NCBI GenBank assembly: GCA_023374045.1
Contig: CM041779.1
Location: forward strand, 142,984,294-143,048,293
Direction of reading: 5' to 3'
Source of the DNA: Limonium bicolor
Taxonomy: Eukaryota; Streptophyta; Magnoliopsida; Caryophyllales; Plumbaginaceae
Length of the DNA: 64,000 nucleotides
Shown: in pieces, positions 34,201-46,335 of the stretch
Numbering within the stretch: position 1 is the stretch's first letter
Layout of the letters: each line of letters starts with the position of its first letter
Notes under the pieces: generated by a model
Seen by the model: only the letters and a program-made list of their open reading frames with translations
Told to the model about the DNA's origin: nothing
Database searches by the model: none
Position numbers and translations under genes: made by a program

Positions 34201-36299
34201 TTCCTTGAAATGAATTCACTAATTCCTTTAGTCTCGTTAACTTAATTGGGTTTCTTTACTTCAACCATTCGTGGTAATCCTTCGCTTTTGCTTGACTCTT
34301 ACTGCTGTGCTCTTAGGTATGTCCCACTTTCTTATTGTATTTAATATAAGTTCGGTCTTCTCCTTCAGGTTAATACCCTCCGGTTATTCGATTTCCGTCC
34401 GACTGTTCAAAAGTGAACTAGGTGTAACTTTCCTACCGTGTGGCGCTGAGGCCGGTGTAGGTCCTCTGGTTTGGTTTAAAAGAAGGTTTGAAATAAATAT
34501 GGGTTTGTAAGAAAATTTGGTTTAAAGAGAGTTTGAAGTAAAACTGAGTTTGAAAGAAAAATTCTCGTGGTTTCACAACGTCTTCTTGTCTTAACCGAGT
34601 CTAGCTTCTTGTTGACTGGTGTATTCCCATATATATTGGTTAGGCTGTTAAGCCCTTCCACAGTTATGATTCTCTCACTTAACATCGTGGTACTTTTCTA
34701 AGTACTTCGTAGTTGTTTAAAAATTTTCCCGAACAACCCTGTTATAGCAGCACTTGTCATGGCAAGTGCACCATGCTAACTGGCTATTGGTTCAACACAT
34801 ACCGGTTGAGGTATTGTTTTTACCCGCACCGTAATCAGTGGCCATGTTGGCTCTTACCTTGATGCTCTAATTTGATAATTAATCTTCTGCACAACTTCTC
34901 ATTAGTCTTCACATGATAATCATTAACTGGGGCGCTTCCCATTCCTGGAGACCCTTATTTACTTAGTACGGTATTTCTTTCATAGCCCGTTCCACGCATT
35001 TGTCGTGGTTACTGAGACTTGTCTCTTGTTTGGGTACTACGTTGTAGTTCCTTAGTCAGTTGGTATACCGTTGGCGTCATTATTTAATAATCGTGGTCCC
35101 GTAGACACACGTCTCGGGTTCCATTACTTCACTTCTTGCTGGGCAAGCTGGTTGCTCTCGACTGCTAGGCATGTCGACCCAGGTTGCCGTAAATTCCATT
35201 CTCCTATGCATAGGATCCTTCATTCTTCGCTATTAAATGCGGCTAACATTGTTCAGATGGAAACCGTCTCCGGGATTCCCACTTTTCGAAATCTACCGTA
35301 TGACAGGTTCTCCGTACTTACAGAGATACTTAATAACAGCCAGATCGGGTTTCCCCGAGTAAGAGAGGACATTCATCTTGTAACACCCCCGAATAAAACA
35401 TCCAGTAATACCAACGTCGCGCCTATACAACATCACGGTTAACTATGCAGTGGTATAAACTCCATCCAGGTGTCACAGACGCCAACCACCCACGTGGTTA
35501 ACACAACCATACTACCAACACCAAGTTACGGTCTGCATGACTGGAAACAGCCCTCAACCAAACGCATATACAATACAAGATACAATTCCGAATACCGAGT
35601 GTCTACAACAATATTACCAAATCATAAACTGGAAATTTCATCCCGGGTGTAGTCACAACCCATACATCAAGCATACTACTACAACGCAAGAATTATGCCT
35701 TGATGGACTACCCCCATGGTAGCCATCCCGCCTACGCTCCGTTGTCGTCCGGTTCAATACCTGTAAAAATTGGGTTGTAAAGGACTCAGCAAACTACGCT
35801 GAGTATGAACGTGTGTAGCCCGTATGTTGCCGGGCTACACGACTACTTGGTTGAATATTATTAGGTCAATTTACATGCTATAATTAAGCAGTAAAGCAGG
35901 CCACAATACATCATGATTTCATACACACTCAAAGGTAGCAAGCATTAACAACAGGCAACCAAGCATAACATACTGGCGTCATAGCCACATCAAACACGCA
36001 ATCAAGCACAACAAGCTGCTAGTATCGCAACAACAATCATGTACATAATAAAACGTGTGTATAGGTACGTTATACTCTTGATCCTCACTATGGGATCATT
36101 CGAGCGTTGTGTGTTTCATTTCCTTTCTCTTATTCCCATAATGTGTATTTTTCTTTCCCTTTCCTTGCACCAGGTCTGGGGATATAGTTAGATCCTGTGA
36201 CCATATCATGTAGGTGCCAATCTTTCCTTGTTTCTTTAAGGATTATTTGTGAATTCTTTTATCACCGCACGTTAGAGGATGTCTCCTCCATAGCAAATT

Positions 36300-36523
36300 C
36301 CTCCATTCCCGGCGTCGTATGTCGAGAAAGAGGGGTCATCTTTAGACCCCAGGTTATGCTCTCCAATTAGCTGATCCTCCAATCCCGGCGTCATGTCGAG
36401 AAAGAGGGGTCATCTCTAGACCCCAGGTCATGCTTCCCAAATTGCCAATCTTCCAGTCCCGGCGTCGTACGTCGAGAGAGAGGGGTCATCTTTAGACCCC
36501 AAGATGTGCTCCACAATAGTCGG
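36300..36523. repeat. 75-bp tandem repeat, three units (C 3' LTR)
   Basis: Units start near 36,300, 36,376 and 36,450. Each contains CCCGGCGTC, then GTCGAGA.AGAGG, then the inverted word GGGGTCATCTNTAGACCCC. The same three units occur in the C 5' LTR at about 51,370-51,590. The D LTR has four. Confidence 0.8.
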
Positions 36524-37489
36524 TCGAAGGATCTGATGCAGATACCAACTCCCGATCATCCATACCGCGCGGCCCGAGCTATTGTCTTCCCGGGTTATTC
36601 TCGTGTTTCACCAGTTGGTATATTACTTTTCATTATCAATATAATCTCGACACCATAGTGGGTGTCATTAGCGGTCCTCTATAGTTAAAGAGGAGTTTTC
36701 CCTTTATGTATTTTCTTTGTTTACATAGTTCGTTGTGTCTCATCTCAAAGTTCCATAACGAGAAAGGGACTAAACTACTGTGTGCGCGCAAGTAAGATGC
36801 AACAATGATATAACAATCATGTAAGCAAGATAGGCAAGCAATCCAATTTCATGCTTTAATCTTATGGTCAATTTCACACAAGACACACAGCAAACAAGCC
36901 GTGTAACACGACAACATACGAACCACACATGTCCATACCTCATTCAGAAGCAAAAGTTGTCTCTCATACGGTCTCCCGATTGGTGTTCGTTACGGTCCTA
37001 GAGTCAATTAAAACAACTTGTCAGTCTATGGCTGCTTGACTGTGGTGACATTTTCCTAGTTTATCCCGTTTTATCGGGTGTTATTCCTTAGGTAAAAGTT
37101 TGGGTGTTCAACTTATACCAGTTCCTTAGAAACTTCCCAAGTAACAACTTTAGACATATCAACTCCTCAGACATTTACATTGTCAGTTCATACGTTAACT
37201 ACGTTCTTTCCTGTAGCTAATGCCTTAGGGTATTATGAGCACTATCAAGTAACAAGTTTATCCAAATTGACCATTCTCCCATATTTTCCTCGTAACTACA
37301 CCGTAACCCCCTTTTTATTTTATACTCAATACTTTAATTATTTAAACCCTTATATTATACTCCTGAGTTAATTTATATTATCACTTAAATTTCCAAAACC
37401 TTTCTAGGATTATATGCTAATCCCCTCAAATACTTAAATTCCCCATTTATACCTTGAGGTTTTTGATAATTACATATACTCCCATAATA

Positions 37490-38700
37490 ATTTTTTGTTA
37501 TTATTTTTGACTTAATATTCCTTTAAATACTTCGTACAATTATCCTTATCGTTTTATTTTGGTCAACCCTCTTATGTGGTCAAGGTTGACCAACTAAATT
37601 ATTCTTTGACCAATTTTGGTAGCATTTACGGAAATACCCCCATAGTTTCCTCGTTTTACAATTTACTCCTTTTATCTTATAAAATTCCTATTTTATACTT
37701 ATAAAAATCAAGAGATTTCTTTCGGTCATCGTTACTATTTATTCCTTATATTTCTTTTATCACGCCTTGACCTCATTTTTGATTTGCTTACTATAAGTAA
37801 AGTGTATATATATATATATATATGTTTATATACGGTTTTAAAGTTTGTTTGAGCCATAAAACAAGTTCATCAATATACCTACATTTTCTAAGATGTTCCC
37901 AAGTAGGCTAGTATGATAGTTTTCCACCTGAAATTTATATATCCTTGTAAATCAATCCATAAATTTATTAACACAAAATAATTATTTTGTCCTGGCCTAA
38001 ATGTGTGGCCTGAAAACAGCATAATAATTATTATAAAACGGCATTTACATATCTCTGACAATGTATCCTAGTCTCGGTTAGTATAAACTTTTCCTCAATT
38101 TGTTTTCCTACCATTGTCATAAATATTTTGATTTAGCTCATTTTTATATATTACGATTTGCATCCGTTCTTGTATAACACCAACTTACACAGCATATATA
38201 TATATATTATAATGATTGTTTTTAACTCAATATCCTTTTAAATATCCCCAGTAATTATTTTGTCATTTTAAACTTATTAAAATCTCTAAAATTATTCCTC
38301 TTGGTTACCAATACCTTATACACTCCATATTTCATTTATTTATATTTTGCCCCATTTGCGATTTATTCATTTATATAAAGTACTCGTACCAGGTTTCAAA
38401 ATTCATTTGAGCCACTACGTCAGTTTATGATTATGCCTATATATTTTCCTAAGGTGTTACTAAGTAGTTAAAATCGCTAGGGATATGGGCTTGCATCAGA
38501 AACTTTCATAGCTTTAAAAATCCACTTATAAATTTATTAAGGGCTATTTAGAGCTCCAAACTAATTATGTTGACAAGGCCTACATTTATGGCCTTAATAA
38601 TAGCAAAATAATTTTTTCAAAATAGTGTCCAAATACCCCTAAAATCCCGCTATGACCACGGTTATGCAGAATTTAGCAAAATATCTTTTAAACCTTTTCC
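37490..38700. repeat. Diverged large duplication inside the C LTR
   Basis: Two blocks of about 500 bp share an order of landmarks: 'ttgacttaatattcctttaaata' (37,508) and 'tcaatatccttttaaata' (38,228); 'tttgagcca' with 'agtt.at.a' (37,848 and 38,408); 'ttcc.aag.t.gttac.aagta'; 'aaaatccactt/aatcaatccat' followed by 'aaatttatta'; and a 'ggcc..aatgtgtggcc' region. They are strongly diverged, so the duplication is old. Confidence 0.5.
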
Positions 38701-40716
38701 TCCCATATTCTTTGTATAAATCCTCATGTACACTTACTTAATCTATATATATATATATATATATTTATATCCAGATTCATCGCTCTTACGAAAATCCCAA
38801 CCCAGGTGATACAAATACGTATATATACATACATATTCGGTAACCGTTATACACCTATAAACACTTATTTCTTTTCAGTTTCCACACCCCATTTAAACTG
38901 GCGAATGTTCAATGATATTAAAGAGTAACGGTCATTACCTTAGTTAAGCAAGGAGATTTCCCAGCAATAACTACTAGTCCCAACTTCCCTTCTTATTCAC
39001 GGGTGTATGCATATATATATGTATCCATCATTTTTTTCAGTTCCAAAACACTACTCAAACTAGTAATCCCTTGAGGCTTTAAAGATGTGTATTAATGTAG
39101 TTATCTTGTCTTAATTTACCCAAAGGAACTAGAAGCATACACATGCAAGTTTAAGCCCAGTTTTTTTCTTAATCAGCTAGCTTAGAGAGGCTTTTACGCT
39201 TGCAACTGAACACTAAAGGAGTAGGTATTACCTTGGTGTTTTTGGCTGGAGCTCGAGGTATTCTACGGCATGTCTTTAGACCCCTTTCATGGGGTGTTGT
39301 TCTATGTGCTTTCGGCTCGAATAAGAGGGCTTGCTGATGTGTGGTTAATCAGACTGTTGTATGTCGAGAACAGCGACTCCAACTGAAGGTCTCCATCTGT
39401 TTCAAAAAGGAAGGAGTAACTGGAGTGCGTAGCACGCATGGAGGAGGAAGAATCTGATGGAGAAAAGAATTCAAACTGCTCAGACGAGGCAGGAAGTTGC
39501 TTACCGTGTCGGTCATGTTGTTGTTTACGGTTCCATGCAAGGAATAAGTGGGTTGGGAAGAAGCATGGGATAGAAAAGAAGGAGACACAGAAGCAAGCAG
39601 TTGTTGAAGGGTCGCGTGCTGCGGTTGCTCTGATCGTTCTCTGTCGAGGGAAAAAGGAAAGAGGGCAGTAGCGCAAGGGCTGTACCGTGGGAAAGGCAGG
39701 TTCCTGTGTTTTCTGTTGTTGGGTGGCTTATTGTAGTAGTATATCATCATGTCTTTGTTCCATGATGCGCACCGTGGATGAATCAGCTGCTGAGGATTTT
39801 CTGTTAGTCGCCAACCAACAGAAGAGAGCACATTGTTACAACTGTTGTTCGCTGCTGTAATCAGAGGAAGAAAAGAGTTTGTGCTGTTGTTGCCCTTGTC
39901 TTCGTTTTTTTTTCTGTTCCTTCATAGTGTGCGTACTAACAGAAGAAAGAGGAGAGAGTAATCTCCTCTATTGTTGTTTATTTTGAAACCGGTAAAATCA
40001 ATTGGGGTGGAGTTTGCAGTGGGGCCCATGTGAACAGCTTGGTGCTGTTGCACTGATCTGAGCAGGGAAAGGGAGTGTGGGTGTGCATGTCGAGCGCAAG
40101 GCATGGATGATTGTCTACTGCTATATACATGTAGACAGTGGAAAACCAGTAAGGATGGTGGGAATCTATGTTTGGTCTGTTTGTTGTTGGAGAAGTTCTA
40201 GTAGCTCGTGGGAGTTCGCATGGAGGAGTTTGTGCCTAATGAAAAGAGGCAAAAGCTGATCGAGAATGGTGCAGAAAAGGAATGCAGAGCTCCTGATGCA
40301 GAGTGTTTGGGCCTCGTTATCTTTTCCAAAGCGTACGCGTGAGGAAGAAGGGGACTAGGACATTCTGTTGTGAATTGAAAATAACGGGCACGTGAATATG
40401 GGTTGGGTATTAGTACTAGTGCTAGTATGAAAAGATAGAAAAGCTGCTGTGTACTGGGTTTATTTGTGCGGGTGTGGTGCTGTTCGAGACAAACCCGAGA
40501 TAAGCATCTCTGTTGCAGCTTGAACCCGATGAGAATAAGTATGGTGGGGTTGGAATTGGAAGCACATGACCTGGCATGTTGGTATTGCACTGCTCGAAAA
40601 GATACCAAAAGAAAAAAATGTTCCTGTTGGAGTGCGTCTGATCAGGAAGGAAAACAGGGTGCTGTAATGTATTTTTTTGTCACTTAGTAGCTTATATGTG
40701 TAGAGGTGTAGTTTAC

Positions 40717-40830
40717 TAATGAATACGAGCTCAGCTCAATCGGTTAAGCATTTGGGGGAGGTACGGGAGGTCTTGGGTTCAAACCTCAGCGGGAGTGTCC
40801 TTGCTCCTTTTTCTTCTTTTTTTATAAGTT
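40717..40830 (+). mobile_element. tRNA-derived SINE-like module inside the C LTR
   Basis: GCTCAGCTCAATCGGTTAAGC resembles the D-arm/box A, and GGGTTCAAACCTC the T-arm/box B, of a tRNA. Spacing is about right for RNA polymerase III promoters. A T-rich tail (tttttcttcttttttt) follows, as in some plant SINEs. It lacks an acceptor stem and a proper anticodon arm, so it is not a tRNA gene. It runs opposite to the retrotransposon. The other C LTR carries the same module at 55,787-55,895, so it was present before the last transposition. Confidence 0.55.
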
Positions 40831-41373
40831 ATACATGCTTATTTATATATATGTGAGACCATATAATATACGTCGCGTTATTAATTTTATACGCGACTAC
40901 CTCATTTTGTTACGTTGTTAGTTATTTATACGTACATGTCTATATATATACGCCCCCTTTTATTTTTGTCGCGTTTTAGTTATATGTAACTATGCGACGT
41001 TATTATTTATTATATACGATGTTGTAAAATTGTAACGTTATGTATATGTATTTTCATAAACGTACATATATAAGTACGTGGCCGTATTAATACGTAACAT
41101 TGTCATGTTTCCGGACGTGTATATACCAAATTTAATTGTTCGTACATTATTATATGTCCGAATTGTATAACGCAATATTTTCGGATAATCTCCTCGCGTT
41201 TATGATTTTATTCATATGAGCTTATATTTGTGTATCCCATTCCGATATGTATACGCGGTGTAAGTACCCGTTTGGATCTATATTTTAAATACCATAAGGC
41301 TTTATTGTAATTGTTGCACATGATTTAATTTAAACTTCACTAATTTAAACTGCTAATTATTCGGGGTATTTCA

Positions 41374-41410
41374 GCCTACCCCCCTTAAAGGAACTTCGTC
41401 CCGAAGTTGT
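41374..41410 (-). promoter_or_regulatory. Polypurine tract and hairpin of the C element
   Basis: The minus strand reads CCTTTAAGGGGGGTAGGC directly before TGAAATACCCC. Adjacent, AACTTCG and CGAAGTT form a stem with a 3-base loop. The layout is the same as at 30,992-31,030. Confidence 0.75.
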
Positions 41411-44400
41411 TACTTCCTTAACTGGTGTTTTCCATTCTTGTTAATCCTAGGGATCAAGTCCCACATTTCATAATTCTCACTACCCGAGTGTGTTCATAAG
41501 CACTATGCCCCAATAATGGCTTCTCACAAGTTTTCATAGTAGTCTAAGGTATTAGCAATGTACAAATACAATCTGAGGTGTAAGCCACAGTACACACATT
41601 CATTCCTAACCGAGCGTACATATATACACACACATAACAATCTCATACACACAACCAACGCGTGGCTGTAGGAACACACACAGTGCAAAGATTAAGTCCT
41701 GAATACGTTCTCTCTAACCAAGGGATCATGTCCCGCAAGTTCCACAGTTCTATTTCACCATTTGTGCTTATAAGCACCACGCCACATCTGTGGCTCAATA
41801 ATACTGCAATGTACCAATAATATTTATGTACTGCACTCATAGCAACCAGATGAACAAGTCATTCATTTATGACTACCATGCATTCAAACCAATCCACACA
41901 CAGTTCACACATAGCACCCAAATCAACACCACAAACGTGTAACAATACGTAAAAACGCAACACGCCTACCCCCCTTAAAAATGGATTACGCCCACGTAAT
42001 CCCTTTTATATCATCCTTGAACCTTGGTTCTAGCTGTTTAGTTCTCATGGAGTATTTTAGTTTCTATGCAATGTAGCTCGCAGTATAATCTCATCAAAGG
42101 CCTTGACCATGTTAATGGCTTGGTTTCTGTCTCAAGAATTCTTATCGGTTTCCATACCGATCTAAAACGGAATCGGATTTAGCCTCTCTGGGTCTAAGAT
42201 ATTGGCCGATATGTCACTTGTTATTCGACTTGAAGATGTGAAATATGGTCCACCAGCTTCTGCTGTGCGACTCTGATTACTTTCAGGTTTAGTTTTCCCT
42301 CACTATACCTTTCAAGGTAGTGCATGACTTAATAGTATAGGAGTAAAAGTCTCTTGACCGACATAGGGGTATTTTAATTTATACATAATCTCGGTGGATT
42401 GTAGCTTGTGTATCCATTTACTCTGGAGGTCGGAAGTTCATGATTTTAGTGCACTTTTAAGCATTTGAATTGTTCTTCCTCGCTGACCTTTTGGTTTCAA
42501 TTCATTTATGTTCTGTAGTAACGATTTTAGTTCTTAGTGTTTGACGTGTCATTGTTACAACAACATGTTGGGTATGTATTACCGATTATGATTATGTGTA
42601 GCATAGGATATTTAGTTCCCTTATCATCACCGTTTTGTAGGAACTAAAATAATTGACTATTACTGGTTACGTTTTGCAATTGATTGCGATAGTATATTTT
42701 CTTATGTGGTAACTTTTAGGCTAATAGTTACATCACATCATTTTAAGTCTTCACATATTTGTAACCTCGAAGTTTTTGAATAATGTACCAATGTATTCTA
42801 CCCGCTCAAGTCATCTAACACCGATATCCTATCTTTCGCACCTTTCTAATCTTGACTTGTAAGATTTCCCATTTATTTGTAGTTCGTGTGTCCACTTGTA
42901 GGAGGTTTCGGGAATCATCCAACATCGACGTGATCAGCGTAAGTGTTGGACTACCCCTTCACCCCAATTTGTGCTCCGTGTCACTTGACCTGGCCAGGGT
43001 CGAGTTCAACTTTACACGTCCGATTTACATGATCAAACAATTATTCACATTTGAATTCTTATCCCATTTGTTTCTAGTCCTCTGGCAATCAATTCATTGA
43101 CTAGTGTCACCATCTAAGCCTTTTGATTAATCGTTCAAATCCTCTAACTGTACAGACCTCTAGGTGTATACATATGTATATTTGTTCATCCATGTATATA
43201 TATACCCAAGTGTTATTTATATTTATCCACATATGATTGTTCACATAGGTTTATGATACCCTATTACATATATTTATATCCTCCTGATCTTCCAAGTTCT
43301 TCTTATTTACTGTATATATAAAATTCTCGTACCGTAAGTACATATACATGTTCCTTCACGTATATTTGTAGTCTCATAAATTTTTGTGTTTGCCAATGGG
43401 ATATACGATTGTATACTTCCATGTTTTCACATTATTACTATTTCCTCGACGCTTATAAATTATCTTAGCCCATCCATTGATTTTGTTGACAATTTCCAAC
43501 TTCCAATACCCAATTATTCATAAATATTCGATTGAGTTGGGACTATTCCTCGTTGGAGTGCCTAGTTATTTCGGCTGGTCTTATCTTGTTGACCGTTTAG
43601 GTCCTCTTCGATCCGACTTCATATTACCAATTTTAGTTCTTTGATTGGACTATCTATAATCTTGTTAAATTTAATTTGTTGTTCGGATTCCTCTCTTAAT
43701 ATTTTCTGGGTCATGTAACCCTTTGTTACCTCTTCATTATTATTTCTTGTGTGTATATCAAGTATTCTCTGATGTGTATGTATATCCTTGTATGATCAGT
43801 TTGCTAAATCACGTTTAGAGTTCCCCGTGTTTATTTATTTACGTTTTACTCGGTGAAGTTTGCCTTTGATTAAAAGTCCATTAGCCTTACTTATCCAAGG
43901 TCGCTTTGTTTTTAAACATTGGCCATTCTCGTCTAGGTTATATTTACTAAGTTACCAATCTTATTAGATGCTCTTTCCTGGCCTATTTGTCATTATTATT
44001 GCTATCATAACCTCTTCAGAATTAATGGGGTCGTTCTCCACAATTTATTTTTAAATATTGGTCATTCAAATGTGAGGTGTTTTGGAAAGATTATACCATA
44101 ACAGCAACTTCGTAGTTTGTTGTTCAGACATTTACATAGGAGTCAAATTTATGGGGTGATGTTGGAGTGTACTATGATATACCGCGTTGTAGTAGCTGGT
44201 ACACTGATTAAAATGTATGAAGTAAATATCTTATAGTTGGATAATCTGCTTGAGAAGTTTACAGCCGGTTGAGGTTTTGAGGTATCTCTGCTAAAATTTG
44301 GTATGGATTTTAAGAATTTTATGCATCTGATAATTGCTACTTAAGCATGGTGTTTCCAAAGTTTAACTTCCTTTTTGTCACGGTCTTATGCATGTCTGGG

Positions 44401-46096
44401 ACGCTCAGTTAAAGCTCAGACAATTATGGATCCAAGCGTTCTTTGGTAGGGATGTCTTGTGAGTATACCGATTATTGGAACTAGAGTTTTCAATTTCGTG
44501 TCTTCACTGTATTAATTAGTGACGTTTAGCATCGGTTCTCTCATAGTCATAGTGAAATATAACAGACGATGTAAAGGGTTTATTTATTATAACCGAATTT
44601 TTCAGCCATCAACGACATTGCTTGCTGGTATTCTTTTTTTTTTTGATAATTGACTGGAGAACCAGCTAATAAGGCAATACTATGGTCCATACGAACCTTT
44701 CTCGCCAAAAGGTACATTTCAAAAGAACTAGGAACAACATCAAAGCAGCAAAGTGAAAAGGAACAAGACTGGAAGGTTCTACTTATCCTCATATGACCGA
44801 TTGAAAGTTTAGTTAGCCACTCAGTCCCAGTGACCGTCTCTCTTGAAATCAGCCCTAGACCAAAGTTGAAGGGTGCTTTAGGGATATGTTCATCCATGAT
44901 TGACACTTAACTTTCTGTTGTACAATTCTTCCCTTATTTGATCTTCATGATCATGATACTCGTTAAATATTTGAGGGATCTGTTTATGATCCTTATACCA
45001 GCGCGTTTTTGATTTCAGGAAATTGCAAATAATATTTGAGGATAACTGTCTAGATATTGTACATACCTCCAGACTTTGATTTGCACATTTATATTGTGGA
45101 ACTTGTTACTCGTTTAAATGGTGTGGCATTATATTGTTGTAGAGAGAAGGGTAACGAGCAGAATTTGTCCTTCATGGGACGATCACTAGGTTCTTAAGGA
45201 ATAAAACAGTTCGAACAAGAAAAGGGCGAAGGAGATGGTGTTGCGTATGTTCCTCGTTCGCCGGTGGCAAGAAGAAGGAGAGAATGACCAGTTATGGTCA
45301 CCCGTTTCAACTGTCTGAGATTGAGAGATTCAGACGAATAATTGAATATAAAAAGAAGAAAGAAGGTGGTGGCGATGCATACCGCTCGCCAGTTGAGGCG
45401 TTGTGTCTTTCAGGTACTACAGGGAATGAGGAGAGATATAGGAAGGAGCAGGGAATTCATTGAATCTGAAATATTAGATGTTTGTGTATAACATTGTGTC
45501 ATGCTTTATCAAGCATTAAAGATTGTACCAATTTTATGGTGTAATTTTCGTCTCGAATTACATTCTCTTATTTCATTGTTTTACGAGAGGTTTTCTTAAA
45601 TTACCCTCTCAGGTGTTTGAATTGCAGTATTTATCTCAATACCATCCTTAGCTTTATTAATTGCTTGTTTGAGCTTTATTTATTTTATAAATTTTAGGGC
45701 ATTTCGGTCCTCTTTGCTTGTGAGGTAGGGTCCTATCGACTGCTAAGCATGTTGACCCAAGTTGTCGCTAAAATTGGTCCCTCTACGGGTATTATCCTTT
45801 TGACAACGCCTATTGTATAGCATAGTCTTTTCTTCTCGGGTTGATAGGATATCATTAAGTAGATGCCAGATCGGGTTTCCCCGAGTAAGAGGAGGCTTTC
45901 TACCTCTCTGGCGTTCTTTCTCTGAATTTAAGAGACAATTAAGGATGTGAAGGTTGGGTGTAGGTGTTTGTTAGGCATCCAGTATCATGGGGAAGAGCCC
46001 TAACTAACGCGCCTCACGTACTACCCCAACCCTTGACTCACTGTCAGAATTCCTAATTCCAGGTTTTCCTATACTCGGTATTTCTCCGTTCCAGTC

Positions 46097-46124
46097 ATCA
46101 GAGCGTAACTACGCTCTGATACCA
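46097..46124 (-). promoter_or_regulatory. Primer-binding site of the C element inside a perfect hairpin
   Basis: Minus strand TGGTATCAGAGC (46,124-46,113) lies 5 bases past the LTR end and complements initiator tRNA-Met. The plus-strand arms ATCAGAGCGTA (46,097-46,107) and TACGCTCTGAT (46,110-46,120) pair perfectly over 11 bp with a 2-base loop. Most of the primer site can therefore be closed in a stem. Confidence 0.8.
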
Positions 46125-46335
46125 CTTTCTGTAACACCCCTGAATAAAACATCCAGTAATACCAACGTCGCGCCTATACAACATCACAGTTAACTATGCA
46201 GTGGTATAAACTTCATCCGGGTGTCACAGACGCCAACCACCCACATGGTTGACATAACCATACTACCAACACCAAGTTACGGTCTGCATGACTGGAAACA
46301 ACCCTCAACCAAACTCATATACAATACAAGATACA

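Larger units (their letters stand above)
30992..35378 (-). mobile_element. Internal region of the A element, non-coding (3' and middle part)
   Basis: Continues across the C insertion into 56,440-56,654, giving about 4.6 kb. No gag, protease, reverse transcriptase, RNase H or integrase motif was found in the sense (minus) direction; open frames are all about 100 codons or less. Landmarks: a run of hairpin repeats at 31,112-31,284; a block at 31,741-31,850 shared with the C element; a second polypurine/hairpin motif at about 32,362-32,390; and the leader from 35,003. A long LTR with a structured but non-coding interior fits a LARD-type non-autonomous element. The end of the tract reads like the Tekay/Del chromovirus 3' end, which suggests the lineage (inference). 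Confidence 0.6.
35379..41373 (-). mobile_element. 3' LTR of the C element (5995 bp)
   Basis: From TGTAACACCCC to GGGGTATTTCA. Contents, left to right: a 3-unit repeat (36,300-36,523); a perfect hairpin with 10-bp arms (37,559-37,568 and 37,584-37,593); a diverged duplication (about 37,490-38,050 and 38,210-38,700); a GC-richer block (39,250-40,700); and a tRNA-like module (40,717-40,830). The GC-richer block has open frames up to 160 codons on the element's sense strand (39,349-39,831) that match no family I know. The 5' LTR copy of that frame differs by at least five replacements and about three silent changes, so there is no sign of protein-level constraint. Confidence 0.8.
41374..46129 (-). 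mobile_element. Internal region of the C element, non-coding
   Basis: About 4.75 kb with no recognisable retroviral-type domain. The longest sense-strand frame is 108 codons (44,906-44,580), has no family likeness, and is about what chance gives. Shared with the A element are the polypurine/hairpin end, a second internal polypurine/hairpin motif (41,965-41,999), a conserved block (42,901-43,010) and the leader (about 45,735-46,129). In autonomous relatives this space would hold gag-pol; here it appears replaced by unrelated sequence. Confidence 0.65.

Noticed and set aside
39349..39831. 160-codon minus-strand open frame, repeated at 54,414-54,896
   Set aside because: It exists twice only because the two LTRs are copies. 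Between copies at least five changes alter residues and about three are silent, as expected without constraint. No domain recognised.
40717..40830. tRNA gene
   Set aside because: Box A- and box B-like words are present but there is no 7-bp acceptor stem or proper anticodon arm. Treated as SINE-like.
44580..44906. 108-codon sense-strand frame in the C interior
   Set aside because: The longest frame in 4.75 kb, but within chance length, without recognisable motif and with no counterpart seen in A.
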